Shown here in pieces: positions 32,208-41,164 of a DNA stretch of 64,000 nt (position 1 is its first letter; the number at the start of each line of letters is the position of its first letter). Origin of the DNA: Vibrio maritimus. Its GTDB lineage: Bacteria; Pseudomonadota; Gammaproteobacteria; Enterobacterales; Vibrionaceae. The position numbers and the translations under genes were made by a program. Under the pieces are notes generated by a model, which did no database searches, was not told the DNA's origin, and saw only the letters and a program-made list of their open reading frames with translations. The stretch spans positions 744,001-808,000 of the forward strand of contig NZ_CP090438.1 of NCBI RefSeq assembly GCF_021441885.1. The letters are read 5' to 3'.

Positions 32208-33971
32208 CTACATAAAATAGTCCCTAGATACATCTATGATAGATTTACAGTTTAGCTTTTCTAACAATCTGGATTTGTAGGTGCTTACAGTCTTTTCGCT
32301 AAGGTTCAAACGATTAGCTATGGTTTTATTCGACATTCCTTGTACAAGTAAATCAAGTACTTCGAACTCACGTTTTGAAAGTTGAGATATGGGACTTGAT
32401 GTGTAAGCTTGCATTGATGAACTGGTATCCTCTCTGCTCACTATTCGATACAGTTCTTGGATAAATTCATTGACTTCCATTGCTTTATCTAGATAGCCAA
32501 GTGCGCCTTTTTCCCTAGATAAGAAAGGGTAGGTAGGATTAGTTCCTCCAGACATAAAAACATAACTCCCTTTATAGTTAATGGAATCAAGGTGCTCGAT
32601 GATAGTAAAACCAGACTCGTTCCCTAGCTTAATATCAACGAGTAATAAGTTATATTTGTGACTCGATAACTTTGTTATAGCTTGGTTTATTGAAACACAA
32701 CTCGATACAGAGCGAATGAAGTTACATTGTTTGATTGCTTGCTTTAAAGCTGCGGTAACAATTGTGTGATCATCGATAATAAGACAATCGATGTTGCCTA
32801 CTTTGTGTAGTGATTGAGTTTCTCTAGATAGTCGCTTCTTAAGTTCAACATGACTTAGAGGTTCGCCCGTAAAGTAACCCTGGGAAAGATCAATTCCAAG
32901 GGTCTTAGTGAATTCGAGAGTTTCCTTATCCTCAACGCCCTCAGCAATGCATGTTAAATTCAATTGCTTAGCTAGATTGACGAGCAGTTGGACGATGGCA
33001 GTCTTCTGGAAGTCATGACAAACTCCATTTATAAAAGACTTATCTATCTTAATTTCATCAAAAGGGATCTGTGTAAGTTTGATCAGTGATGAATACCCTG
33101 ACCCGAGATCATCAATGGACAGTCTTACACCCAGTAACTTTAACCTAGCAAGTGTGACTAACGCCTGCTTACTTACGAGGTGCATATGACTTTCGGTTAG
33201 TTCTAATGTTAGACGCTCATAAGGAAATTGGGAATCAGTACAGTGTGTTACGATTAAATTGTAGAAATCTACTGATTGTATGTCTCGATGAGTTACGTTT
33301 ACAGATAGGCTAATAACGTCAGAAAGACTCACAATCCCTTCAATCGATTTTTTTACGGTGTTCTCAAACAATAAGAACAGTGCTTGATCACTGGTTAAGG
33401 AGTCTATAAATGCACCTGCACTGAGTAAACCAAAGTCGTTATGTTGCCAGCGAGCAAGAGCTTCGACAGACTTCGTAGTGCCAGTTGCAATATCAACTTG
33501 AGGCTGAAAATGGACATCAACTTCATTCCTACTAATTGCACTTATCACCTCACTCTCTGAGAAGTAGTAGTTTGTTTGATTATTTATACTTGTTTTTCTT
33601 ATACCTGAACTATCAAGTAGCAGGGTCTTCAATTGACTTAATTTATATGGCTTATCAATACGAGAGGTTTTCTTGAAGTCAAGAACATGTGCTACTTTTT
33701 CTATTAGGCTTAGAACTCTATTCTCTGCTAGGCTTAGCAATACTAAGTGTACTTTCCTTGCTTTGAATGAAATTTGTTCAATAAAGTAAATGCCATCTTT
33801 GTCTGGTAGGGATATATCACAGAAAACAAGATCAAAATCTAGCTTTTTAAATGCAAGAAGAGCTTCGTTACAGCTGTGTGCAATTGTTATATTAACTTGT
33901 CCCAGTTCATAGAGGTCCATCTTTAATCGATAGGCTTGTATCCTGTCATCTTCAACGATTAGAATATTCAT
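32208..33971 (-). CDS. VieA-like response regulator and c-di-GMP phosphodiesterase (REC-EAL-REC-LuxR)
   Basis: The 587-residue protein has four domains: an N-terminal receiver (acidic D8, D9 and phospho-acceptor D52 in CDISLPDKDG), an EAL domain (about 135-380), a second NarL-type receiver (about 393-510, with D400/D401, D446 and Lys496), and a LuxR-type helix-turn-helix (about 525-587). The EAL domain keeps its catalytic set: E170 in VEAL, E257 in LELTES, DDLGSGYSS, the KIDKSF lysine, and AEGVED. It should hydrolyse c-di-GMP to pGpG. D52 and E170 coincide with the numbering I recall for V. cholerae VieA, so a VieA homolog is likely. Its ATG overlaps the kinase stop (ATGA). It is AT-rich like its neighbours. 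Confidence 0.9.
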   Translation of the reverse strand: MNILIVEDDRIQAYRLKMDLYELGQVNITIAHSCNEALLAFKKLDFDLVFCDISLPDKDGIYFIEQISFKARKVHLVLLSLAENRVLSLIEKVAHVLDFKKTSRIDKPYKLSQLKTLLLDSSGIRKTSINNQTNYYFSESEVISAISRNEVDVHFQPQVDIATGTTKSVEALARWQHNDFGLLSAGAFIDSLTSDQALFLLFENTVKKSIEGIVSLSDVISLSVNVTHRDIQSVDFYNLIVTHCTDSQFPYERLTLELTESHMHLVSKQALVTLARLKLLGVRLSIDDLGSGYSSLIKLTQIPFDEIKIDKSFINGVCHDFQKTAIVQLLVNLAKQLNLTCIAEGVEDKETLEFTKTLGIDLSQGYFTGEPLSHVELKKRLSRETQSLHKVGNIDCLIIDDHTIVTAALKQAIKQCNFIRSVSSCVSINQAITKLSSHKYNLLLVDIKLGNESGFTIIEHLDSINYKGSYVFMSGGTNPTYPFLSREKGALGYLDKAMEVNEFIQELYRIVSREDTSSSMQAYTSSPISQLSKREFEVLDLLVQGMSNKTIANRLNLSEKTVSTYKSRLLEKLNCKSIIDVSRDYFM

Positions 33972-36900
33972 ATTGCCTCCGCTTTATTGAGCTTTTCTTT
34001 TTGTGTATTTATAACACTCTCTAACTCTAATATTAAAGACTGTTTATCAGTGCTAGAAAGGTGACTTTCGTTAGTGTTTGTTATTGTTTTTATAATCGAC
34101 TCAAACCCTAAAAGACTCGCTGACCCTTTTATTCTATGGACAATCTCACCATCTAAATTATTGCTTGATTTGAGTAGCTTTATTTCTTCTTGATAACTTT
34201 CAATTATTATCCTGGATAATTCACTACTATCATGACTCTTCGAGATACTATTACCTGTTGATTGTTCACTACATTCTTTGTAGTCAAGGAAATTTCTGAG
34301 TATAGAATGTAGACATTGAGACGAATAGGGTTTTGTGATGATGGTTTCGATATTGCTGTTGCTTCTACCTATATACTCACCATTTTTAGATTCTGCTGTA
34401 AATCCTATAATAGGTATATTAGGATTTAGATTCTTTATCTTATCAGCTAGTTCAAAGCCAGACATTCCAGGCATGCGACAATCTGTGATAACAAGATCAT
34501 AGATTTTTGGAGATGTTATAAATGCTTCTAACGCTGAAACTCCGCATGGATAAATATCCGCACTTAATCCGAAAGATTGCAACTGAATATCGACCAGTAA
34601 TCGAATGCTTTCGCTATCTTCGGCAACAAGTATGTGCCCTAATAATTGGTCATGGCTTTCTATATCTAGTTGACTCTCTCCTAAATTTCCGAACGCGTTA
34701 ATCATTTCACTCGGGTAGTTTATATAGTTTGTAACGTCAGCTTTTGATATATTTAGGCTACGAGCATCATCACAATATAACCCAAGAGCTTGAAGCCACA
34801 CATTAACTTCTTCACTATTCGTTTTAACCCCACTTTGCAAAGGGTTTGAGTAGGCTATTGTTGTAAGTGGAATCCTAACATTCACACTGGTTCCATGATT
34901 TATCTTTGAGGTAACGCTAATTTTACCGCCAAATAATTCAACCAAATTTTTAACGATACTCATACCCAAACCAGTTCCACCATACTGCCTTGATATACTC
35001 GAGTCTGCTTGGACATAGGGTTCATATAGCACCATTAAGTCCTCTTCGGTCATACCAATACCGGTATCGGCGATCGTGATGTCAAGAACCCCAGAGAGAA
35101 CAACAATATCTATACTAACGCTGCCTATTTTCGTGAACTTAACTGCGTTAGATAGGATATTATGGATTATTTGTCTGATACGCGTAGAGTCTGTGTATGC
35201 ATATACCCATTGAGTCGGATTAAAGTTAACCTTGAAGTCGATATTAGATTTTGCACAAATTACACGATATTGTTTGGTAATAGAATCCAACTCAGAAACT
35301 AGGGAGCAGCTATGTAGGTCAAGAGTCATTTCTCCTGACTCACTCTTTGATATATCGAGAATTTCGTCCACGTGTTGGTTTAACTCTTTGGCCGACGCTT
35401 TTAGTGACGAAATAATACTTTGGAAATCCTCTGACTTATGCGCTTTGGTTTCAACGACTTCCAATAAACCAATTATTCCGGCGATTGGGGTTCTGAGTTC
35501 ATGAGTTATCATCGCGGTAAACTTACTTCGAGCAGATAGAGCAGTATTTGCAATCTGATTCGATTCGATGAGTGCAATTTTTTGTTCTTCAAGTGAAGTT
35601 ACGTCCGTCCAAATAGTAAGGTAACCACTTCTACCATCATTAGGGTGGAGAAAAGGAACGGTTCGATATGTAAGGTATGCGCCATTCGCATTAAATGTTT
35701 TCGTGCTGTCGTCGTCTTTGTACTCTTTACTATCTATATTATATTTTTCTTGATACTTTCTATATTGCCGATTGCTAATTATTTGCTTTCCACTCTTGTT
35801 TGTTAAAACAAGCCCCACCGGAATGTCTTCAAGAAGAGATGTAAACCAGTTTAGCATTTGGTCTGTCTTCTCTTTCTCATTCTTCTCTTTTTTGAGATCG
35901 ATTTTTAGTCTATTGTTTGATATTCGATAAAGAACAAAAATTAGGGAAGATATCGCTAATAGCAAACCAAGTATAGAAAAAAATATATTACGATCAATAC
36001 CAAAATAGTAGCCGTCACCCGTGTACTTTCCACGATATTCATGAATTATCTTTTCATCAAGCGTTCTTAAAAAGTGATTCATATACCCAAACTCACTCTC
36101 TACATCTTGATGAAAGATCATCCCAACTGGTAATGATGTTACTTCTTCAATGGATTCTATATCTAGAATACCCCTGCTGTTTAAAATTAGATTCGGCGTG
36201 ATAACTTCCTGTGATACATATAGTTGTTTTATGTCTTTTTTTAACACAGCTTCAATAAGACTTGTTAGATCGCTATAGTACTTTCTATCGTCTTCAGTTA
36301 AACGTATAGATTCAAAGTAATGTTGAGCGCGCTGAGTCCTAGCAAGTATTCCAACTTCATTGGAAACAGAGCCTTTTATATCAATGCGAATAATGTTTAT
36401 AGATGTGTAGTTAACAGTACTTCTACCTAAGTTTGAATCCGCATAACTAGTATCGATGCCTGCAAAAGGGAGAAAGTCAATATCGCTTTCTTTAAGCATT
36501 GTATCCGCATGCTTTCCGTTGGTGGATTCAATATACTCAAAAGATAAAAGAGTTCGGTTGCTTATATAGTTTAGAATGTCGACGACATAGCCATCGGGTT
36601 GTGATGTTACTGGATTAATGTATAGAGCTGGATAAATGTCCTTCTCAACAGTATATCTCAATTTCTTATTGCTAAACGCTTTACTTGAAAATTGCGAATA
36701 CTGAAAATCTAGATTTGAGGACCAGAAATCAGTCTCCATTGTATTATTTTTGATTAATGCGTTAATGTGTTCTAGATATTGACTAGTACTCTTTCCTAAT
36801 AGTATAGCTCCTCTTTTTCGAAATTTTTGAGGTAGAAACTCAAATTCAGAAACTATATTATTTGATATAAATGTTGTATAAGGAATTATCGCACGCGAGA

Positions 36901-37438
36901 TTATATCATCATCTAATAGACGTATTGTATCGTAGTAGTTAAATACCGGTATTATTCCATCGATATTCTTACAATACGACTCATGTATAATGCACCCCGT
37001 TTTTAATAGGTCACTACGATTACTGCGATTAAATATGGCGACAAGTCTATCTTGATAGATTAATTCTGAACTAGCTATGTTTTTACTATCTAATGCTAAT
37101 GAACTTGGATCTTGGATAGAAAAATCGATTATGCCATTGTTTAGATCATTAATTAATTCTCTATGATTAGAATACGAAACGTGTACAACATTTTTATTTA
37201 AAATCTCACCTACTTTGGCGGCGATATCAAAATCAACACCATATGTATTGCCATCTTTATGAGTTACATAAGGTGGAATATGTTGAGAAATATAGCCAAA
37301 TCGAAGTGGTTCATTTTTAACTTTAGTTTCATTATTGTGTTGTGGATATTCAACCGCTTCTCGAGCTATCGAGCTTGGTGTTAAAAGTGTAATGGTGTAA
37401 GCAAGTACACAAGTAAGAAGTAGCTTTATTGTTAGCAA
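33968..37438 (-). CDS. BvgS/VieS-type unorthodox hybrid sensor kinase
   Basis: The 1156-residue protein has a signal peptide (about 1-25), two tandem periplasmic SBP_bac_3 domains (about 43-245 and 258-470), a membrane helix (484-505), a PAS domain (about 525-625), HisKA with H646 in MITHELRTP, HATPase with N box ILSNAVKF, DTGIGM and GGTGLGM, a receiver with D986 in VITDCRMPG, and an Hpt domain with H1101 in HRIKGSASLLG. This full relay (His-Asp-His) should phosphorylate the next gene's regulator. The start is a TTG at 37438 with no clear ribosome site; stops lie upstream in frame and no internal ATG exists before residue 314. The gene overlaps the regulator by 4 bp. Base composition is strongly AT-rich, unlike the core genes around it. 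Confidence 0.92.
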   Translation of the reverse strand: MLTIKLLLTCVLAYTITLLTPSSIAREAVEYPQHNNETKVKNEPLRFGYISQHIPPYVTHKDGNTYGVDFDIAAKVGEILNKNVVHVSYSNHRELINDLNNGIIDFSIQDPSSLALDSKNIASSELIYQDRLVAIFNRSNRSDLLKTGCIIHESYCKNIDGIIPVFNYYDTIRLLDDDIISRAIIPYTTFISNNIVSEFEFLPQKFRKRGAILLGKSTSQYLEHINALIKNNTMETDFWSSNLDFQYSQFSSKAFSNKKLRYTVEKDIYPALYINPVTSQPDGYVVDILNYISNRTLLSFEYIESTNGKHADTMLKESDIDFLPFAGIDTSYADSNLGRSTVNYTSINIIRIDIKGSVSNEVGILARTQRAQHYFESIRLTEDDRKYYSDLTSLIEAVLKKDIKQLYVSQEVITPNLILNSRGILDIESIEEVTSLPVGMIFHQDVESEFGYMNHFLRTLDEKIIHEYRGKYTGDGYYFGIDRNIFFSILGLLLAISSLIFVLYRISNNRLKIDLKKEKNEKEKTDQMLNWFTSLLEDIPVGLVLTNKSGKQIISNRQYRKYQEKYNIDSKEYKDDDSTKTFNANGAYLTYRTVPFLHPNDGRSGYLTIWTDVTSLEEQKIALIESNQIANTALSARSKFTAMITHELRTPIAGIIGLLEVVETKAHKSEDFQSIISSLKASAKELNQHVDEILDISKSESGEMTLDLHSCSLVSELDSITKQYRVICAKSNIDFKVNFNPTQWVYAYTDSTRIRQIIHNILSNAVKFTKIGSVSIDIVVLSGVLDITIADTGIGMTEEDLMVLYEPYVQADSSISRQYGGTGLGMSIVKNLVELFGGKISVTSKINHGTSVNVRIPLTTIAYSNPLQSGVKTNSEEVNVWLQALGLYCDDARSLNISKADVTNYINYPSEMINAFGNLGESQLDIESHDQLLGHILVAEDSESIRLLVDIQLQSFGLSADIYPCGVSALEAFITSPKIYDLVITDCRMPGMSGFELADKIKNLNPNIPIIGFTAESKNGEYIGRSNSNIETIITKPYSSQCLHSILRNFLDYKECSEQSTGNSISKSHDSSELSRIIIESYQEEIKLLKSSNNLDGEIVHRIKGSASLLGFESIIKTITNTNESHLSSTDKQSLILELESVINTQKEKLNKAEAI

Positions 37439-37862
37439 GTTTGTCTATCAGATGTAAACATATTTTCTGGGAACATATCATATTGAATTACATACCATCC
37501 AGTAAGAAAATTCTTACAATGCTATTAAAACGAGGCCTCTTTATATTACTTTTAATGAATTCAATATATTAGAAAGGAGTTAAGTGAAACTCAGTCTAAT
37601 TTTCTTACAAAATGTTAATTCTAGTTAGAACTCTAGGAGCGACGTTGGTGATGTAGTAGGGTGTTAATGGTATCTCGATACGAACTGCGAGAAGAACGGT
37701 CGGTTTAGTTGAAGCGTGTCGTCAGGGTGTGATACGTAGAATCACATTGTATATTGTGAAAGAAGTGAGGGAATAGATAGTCATTCGAGATGCCTGACTG
37801 CATAGTCAGACATCGGTTTTATTTGATACTGCTCTCGAGCGAGCTTTGCGTGATAACCGAGA
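37439..37862. other. Non-coding gap upstream of the sensor operon (424 bp)
   Basis: I see no gene of credible length here. The part next to the kinase is very AT-rich; from about 37630 it becomes nearer to the genomic average. It holds the palindrome at 37502-37517, a second TTCTTAC half-site at 37602-37608, a ribosome-site-like AAGGAG followed by a 14-codon open frame (37584-37628, plus strand), an inverted repeat TCACA-N8-TGTGA (37742-37759) and a hairpin at 37790-37813. The promoter of the kinase operon should be in the AT-rich part. Confidence 0.7.
37502..37517. promoter_or_regulatory. Palindrome GTAAGAA-AA-TTCTTAC, candidate operator of the sensor operon
   Basis: Perfect 7-bp inverted arms GTAAGAA (37502-37508) and TTCTTAC (37511-37517) lie 64 bp before the kinase start. 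A third copy of the half-site TTCTTAC is at 37602-37608. This is a plausible site for the operon's own LuxR-type regulator, but binding is inferred only. Confidence 0.45.
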
Positions 37863-38333
37863 TTAGCTTTCGCTATTGAGGTAATCAAGCACCACTTCAT
37901 GGTGAGTCTTGGTTTTAAACTTATTAAACACGTGCTCGATAACGCCTTCTTCGTTTATCAGAAAGCTAATACGGTGCAGGCCGTCGTACACTTTGCCCAT
38001 GAACTTCTTCTCGCCCCAAACGCCAAACTGGTCAGCAACCGCGTGGTCTTCGTCTGATAGAAGGGTAAAGTTAAGAGAGTCGCGTTCAATGAACTTACCA
38101 AGGCGCTTAACAGGATCGATGCTAACGCCTAATACCACAACGTTGTGTGCGTCGAGTTCAGCTTTGGTGTCACGTAAGCCTTGTGCTTGAACCGTACAAC
38201 CTGGTGTCATTGCTTTGGGGTAGAAGTAGAACAGTATCTTCTTGCCTTTAAAGTCTTGCAGCGTCACTGTGTTGCCATCTTGGTCGAGCAGTGAGAAATT
38301 TGGGGCTGGAGTCCCCGCCGTCAATGTGTTCAT
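37863..38333 (-). CDS. bcp: Thioredoxin-dependent thiol peroxidase Bcp (atypical, no usual resolving Cys)
   Basis: Bcp is a peroxiredoxin that reduces hydrogen peroxide and organic hydroperoxides in the cytoplasm. The 156-residue protein matches the family (E. coli 156). The peroxidatic cysteine is C46 in PGCTVQAQGLRD. In E. coli the resolving cysteine is five residues later (PGCTVQAC), but here that position is a glutamine, so this enzyme is of the 1-Cys kind unless another thiol resolves it. Bcp-gcvR-dapA are neighbours in E. coli too. It lies 31 bp after gcvR on the minus strand, so they may be co-transcribed. Confidence 0.95.
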   Translation of the reverse strand: MNTLTAGTPAPNFSLLDQDGNTVTLQDFKGKKILFYFYPKAMTPGCTVQAQGLRDTKAELDAHNVVVLGVSIDPVKRLGKFIERDSLNFTLLSDEDHAVADQFGVWGEKKFMGKVYDGLHRISFLINEEGVIEHVFNKFKTKTHHEVVLDYLNSES

Positions 38334-38364
38334 TGAGATTCCTTTGAAGTCTATATTTTTATTA

Positions 38365-38907
38365 TTAATGGGTTCCGCTAATGAAGTTTAGCGACCCTTT
38401 TACTGAAAGCTGGTTGCACAGCGCATCAAACTCTTCTTGAAGTTGCATCAGATTGCAATCTTCGTCGACATTGGCACTGAGTGCGATCTGAAACTGGTCA
38501 GTATCGGTACCTGCGCGCTCTTTCACTATGGTTTGTGCGCTTAATGACGCCAGTCCAATGTGCTTGTCAGCGAAGAATTGAGTGAATTCTTCCGTGAGTC
38601 CCACTCGATCTTCAGACTCGATGAATACCTCAACCGTATATTGGTTGGGAATGGAGTCGTGCTTGGAGGTACGTTTCATCATGGTGATCAGATCATGTTC
38701 TTGACCCAATAGTGGCAGAGTAGTCTCAACGCGAGTGATGTAACTAGGCGTGCCAGATATTAACATGATGAGGGTGAATTCATTGCCGAACATGGCAATG
38801 CGACTGTCAATGATGTTGCAGCCCGCATTGGCGACGAGATGAACAACTTCATTGCATATCCCTGGTCGGTCTGTGCCAACTGCGGTAATCACTAAATATT
38901 GATTCAT
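38365..38907 (-). CDS. gcvR: Glycine cleavage system transcriptional repressor GcvR (ACT domain)
   Basis: GcvR binds GcvA and represses the glycine cleavage operon gcvTHP when glycine is low. The 180-residue protein (E. coli 190) has two ACT domains: the first at about residues 1-80 (ITAVGTDRPGICNEVV with the typical glycine-binding loop) and the second at about 90-175 (VEVFIESEDRVGLTEEF). It has no DNA-binding domain, which is normal for GcvR since it acts through GcvA. It is divergent from dapA (287 bp between start codons) and is upstream of bcp, as in E. coli. Confidence 0.92.
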   Translation of the reverse strand: MNQYLVITAVGTDRPGICNEVVHLVANAGCNIIDSRIAMFGNEFTLIMLISGTPSYITRVETTLPLLGQEHDLITMMKRTSKHDSIPNQYTVEVFIESEDRVGLTEEFTQFFADKHIGLASLSAQTIVKERAGTDTDQFQIALSANVDEDCNLMQLQEEFDALCNQLSVKGSLNFISGTH

Positions 38908-39194
38908 AGTGTCACTCTAAATTCCTTGTTGGCTATATGTTAGCATAGCTAGGCCCAAAGCTCTTGTGATAGATGTAACCGATTATCGACAAAGTGCCGT
39001 TGATTGGTCGTGGATTGAGCATAGAATTAACTCCAGATTGACACCTGTTTTACAGAAAAGCGCATCTTATACGTGCCTCATATCCGAAATCTGAAATTAT
39101 TCATTCACTTCTTGGTGGGATCTGTTTTTAAGCTCTTGTGTTTATCAATAGCATTACAGTACCATGCAGTAAGTATCAATTTAGGGAGATCACC

Positions 39195-40073
39195 ATGTTT
39201 TCAGGAAGTATTGTTGCGCTATTAACCCCACTCACCACAGACGGCGAAGTTGATTTTGTTAGTCTACGAAAACTGGTTGAGCATCACATCGAAGCCGGTA
39301 CCGATGGTATCGTTGCGGTAGGTACGACAGGGGAGTCTGCAACTCTAACCGTTGAAGAACATGTCAAAGTTGTCGCCAAAACGGTAGAGTTTGCCGATGG
39401 CCGTTTGCCTATCATCGCGGGCACAGGTGCTAATGCAACACACGAAGCGATCACGTTTAGCCGTTTGTTCAACAATGTGGGCATTGCAGGTTGCTTGAGT
39501 GTGACTCCTTACTACAACAAGCCGACGCAAGAAGGCATGTACCAACACTACAAAGCGATCTCTGAGGAAACTGATATCCCACAGATCCTTTACAACGTTC
39601 CTGGCCGCACAGGTGTTGACCTAAAACCAGAAACGGTTGCTCGTCTAGCAGAGCTTCCAAACATCGTTGCACTTAAAGATGCGACGGGCGATTTGTCTCG
39701 AGTGCAAACTCACCGTGAACTTTGTGGCGAAGATTTTATCTTACTAAGTGGAGATGACGCGACTGGTCTTGATTTCATCAAGGAAGGCGGTAAAGGCGTT
39801 ATCTCTGTGACCAACAACATCGCGGCTGCAGACATGGCGAAAATGATGCACCTGGCGCTGGAAGGTAAGTTTGAAGAAGCTGACATCATCAACCAACGTT
39901 TGATGACTCTGCATAAAAACCTGTTTGTTGAGTCGAGCCCAATTCCTGTTAAATGGGCTGCGCACAGAATGGGCCTTATCGCGAACGGCGATCTAAGACT
40001 GCCGCTCACTGAACTATCAGAAGAAGCGAAGCCAATCGTTGCTCAAGCTCTAACAGAAGCCTGCATTTACTAA
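39195..40073 (+). CDS. dapA: 4-hydroxy-tetrahydrodipicolinate synthase DapA
   Basis: DapA condenses pyruvate and aspartate semialdehyde, the first committed step to lysine and meso-diaminopimelate for peptidoglycan. The start MFSGSIVALLTPLT at 39195, behind GGGAG, gives 292 residues (E. coli 292); a longer upstream extension is rejected. The Schiff-base lysine lies in IVALKDATGDLSR near residue 161, and the catalytic Tyr is in LYNVPGRTG near 133. A TIM barrel is expected. bamC follows 49 bp downstream in the conserved dapA-bamC order. Two more lysine genes, dapE and dapD, are also in this window. Confidence 0.97.
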   Translation: MFSGSIVALLTPLTTDGEVDFVSLRKLVEHHIEAGTDGIVAVGTTGESATLTVEEHVKVVAKTVEFADGRLPIIAGTGANATHEAITFSRLFNNVGIAGCLSVTPYYNKPTQEGMYQHYKAISEETDIPQILYNVPGRTGVDLKPETVARLAELPNIVALKDATGDLSRVQTHRELCGEDFILLSGDDATGLDFIKEGGKGVISVTNNIAAADMAKMMHLALEGKFEEADIINQRLMTLHKNLFVESSPIPVKWAAHRMGLIANGDLRLPLTELSEEAKPIVAQALTEACIY

Positions 40074-40122
40074 ATAGAACGGTAAGAGGAGCACTAAGCT
40101 CCTCTTATATAAGGGAGTATCA

Positions 40123-41145
40123 ATGAAATTTTCACGTCAGCTAGCGGTTTCTACGTTAGCTGTTATTGTTTTAGCCGCGTGCTCAAGTGACCCTAAGACG
40201 CGTCGCGAGGCGAAAGATGACTTCAACTACCTCGAAGCGCCAGGGCTAAAAGAGTGGACCTTACCAGAAGGTGCCACCCCTCAGTTTTATCCAAACTATG
40301 AAATTCCTACGGGTGACTTCTCTGGTGGTATTGGTCGTGCAGTCGACATTCGTCCACCGCAACAGGTTCTAGAGCTTATTCCGGGTGCTCGTGTAGAGCG
40401 ACAGGGCTCAGAAGTAACACTTTGGCTACTTCAAGAAGAAGAGATGGACAAGGTGTGGGCAACGGTGAAAAAGATGCTCTCCGAGATCGGCGTTGAGTCT
40501 GTGAATGAAACAGACGACATGATCGAAACGGGTTGGGTGACTTGGACATCAGAAGATGAAGACGTAGAGATTGGTAGCCGCTACGAGATCACGCGTTATG
40601 AAGCAAACAATCGCCACGGCTTTAAGATGAAGCTTATCGATTGGCGTGAAGGTGGAACGGTAAAACCGGTTACTCGCGTGAATGAAGAGCGCTACAACAC
40701 GCTGATGACAAACCTAGTGACAGCGCGTTATGACCGAGATCTTCGTGAAGAAGCGGCGCTTCGTGCACAAGAGCTAGTGAAGTCTATTCCAATCAGCATG
40801 GGGACTGACCGTAGTGGTCTGCCAGTCATCATCGCACGTACTCCTTACAACGTGTTGTGGCAAGAACTGCCAGAGTTGCTGCCTAAGATGGGCTTTACTA
40901 TCGAAGAGCGTAACCAGTCTCAAGGTACTGCGAAAGCCAAGTATGCGAGCCCAGATGATGAGTTCTGGAATCAAGTGGGTCTTAAGCCGATTGATCTAGA
41001 GCCAGGTGACTACACCTTCTTGTTCGGTGATCTGGGTAACCGTACCTCTATCAACGTGACAGATAAAGATGGTAAACCGGTATCTGAGAATCTACTACGA
41101 TCGCTAGAACCATTGATTGCGACTGTGATTAAGAAAGAGCAGTAA
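40123..41145 (+). CDS. bamC: Outer membrane protein assembly factor BamC (lipoprotein)
   Basis: BamC is a lipoprotein subunit of the BAM complex that folds outer-membrane beta-barrel proteins. The 340-residue protein (E. coli 344) begins with a lipoprotein signal, VLAAC with lipidated Cys20, then the extended N-terminal segment FNYLEAPGLKEWTLP that contacts BamD in E. coli. Two globular helix-grip domains follow (about 100-215 and 225-340). It lies 49 bp after dapA and ends in a terminator; this order is as in E. coli (dapA-bamC). Confidence 0.95.
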   Translation: MKFSRQLAVSTLAVIVLAACSSDPKTRREAKDDFNYLEAPGLKEWTLPEGATPQFYPNYEIPTGDFSGGIGRAVDIRPPQQVLELIPGARVERQGSEVTLWLLQEEEMDKVWATVKKMLSEIGVESVNETDDMIETGWVTWTSEDEDVEIGSRYEITRYEANNRHGFKMKLIDWREGGTVKPVTRVNEERYNTLMTNLVTARYDRDLREEAALRAQELVKSIPISMGTDRSGLPVIIARTPYNVLWQELPELLPKMGFTIEERNQSQGTAKAKYASPDDEFWNQVGLKPIDLEPGDYTFLFGDLGNRTSINVTDKDGKPVSENLLRSLEPLIATVIKKEQ

Positions 41146-41164
41146 TAGCAACAATTTAGTCATT

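Noticed and set aside
37742..37759. Inverted repeat TCACA-N8-TGTGA as a possible CRP site
   Set aside because: CRP half-sites are in the order TGTGA-N6-TCACA; here they are inverted and the spacing is 8, so it does not fit.
37790..37813. Hairpin ATGCCTGACT/AGTCAGACAT as a terminator in the gap upstream of the sensor operon
   Set aside because: The stem has a mismatch and is followed by only a broken T tract; no gene upstream on the plus strand needs it.
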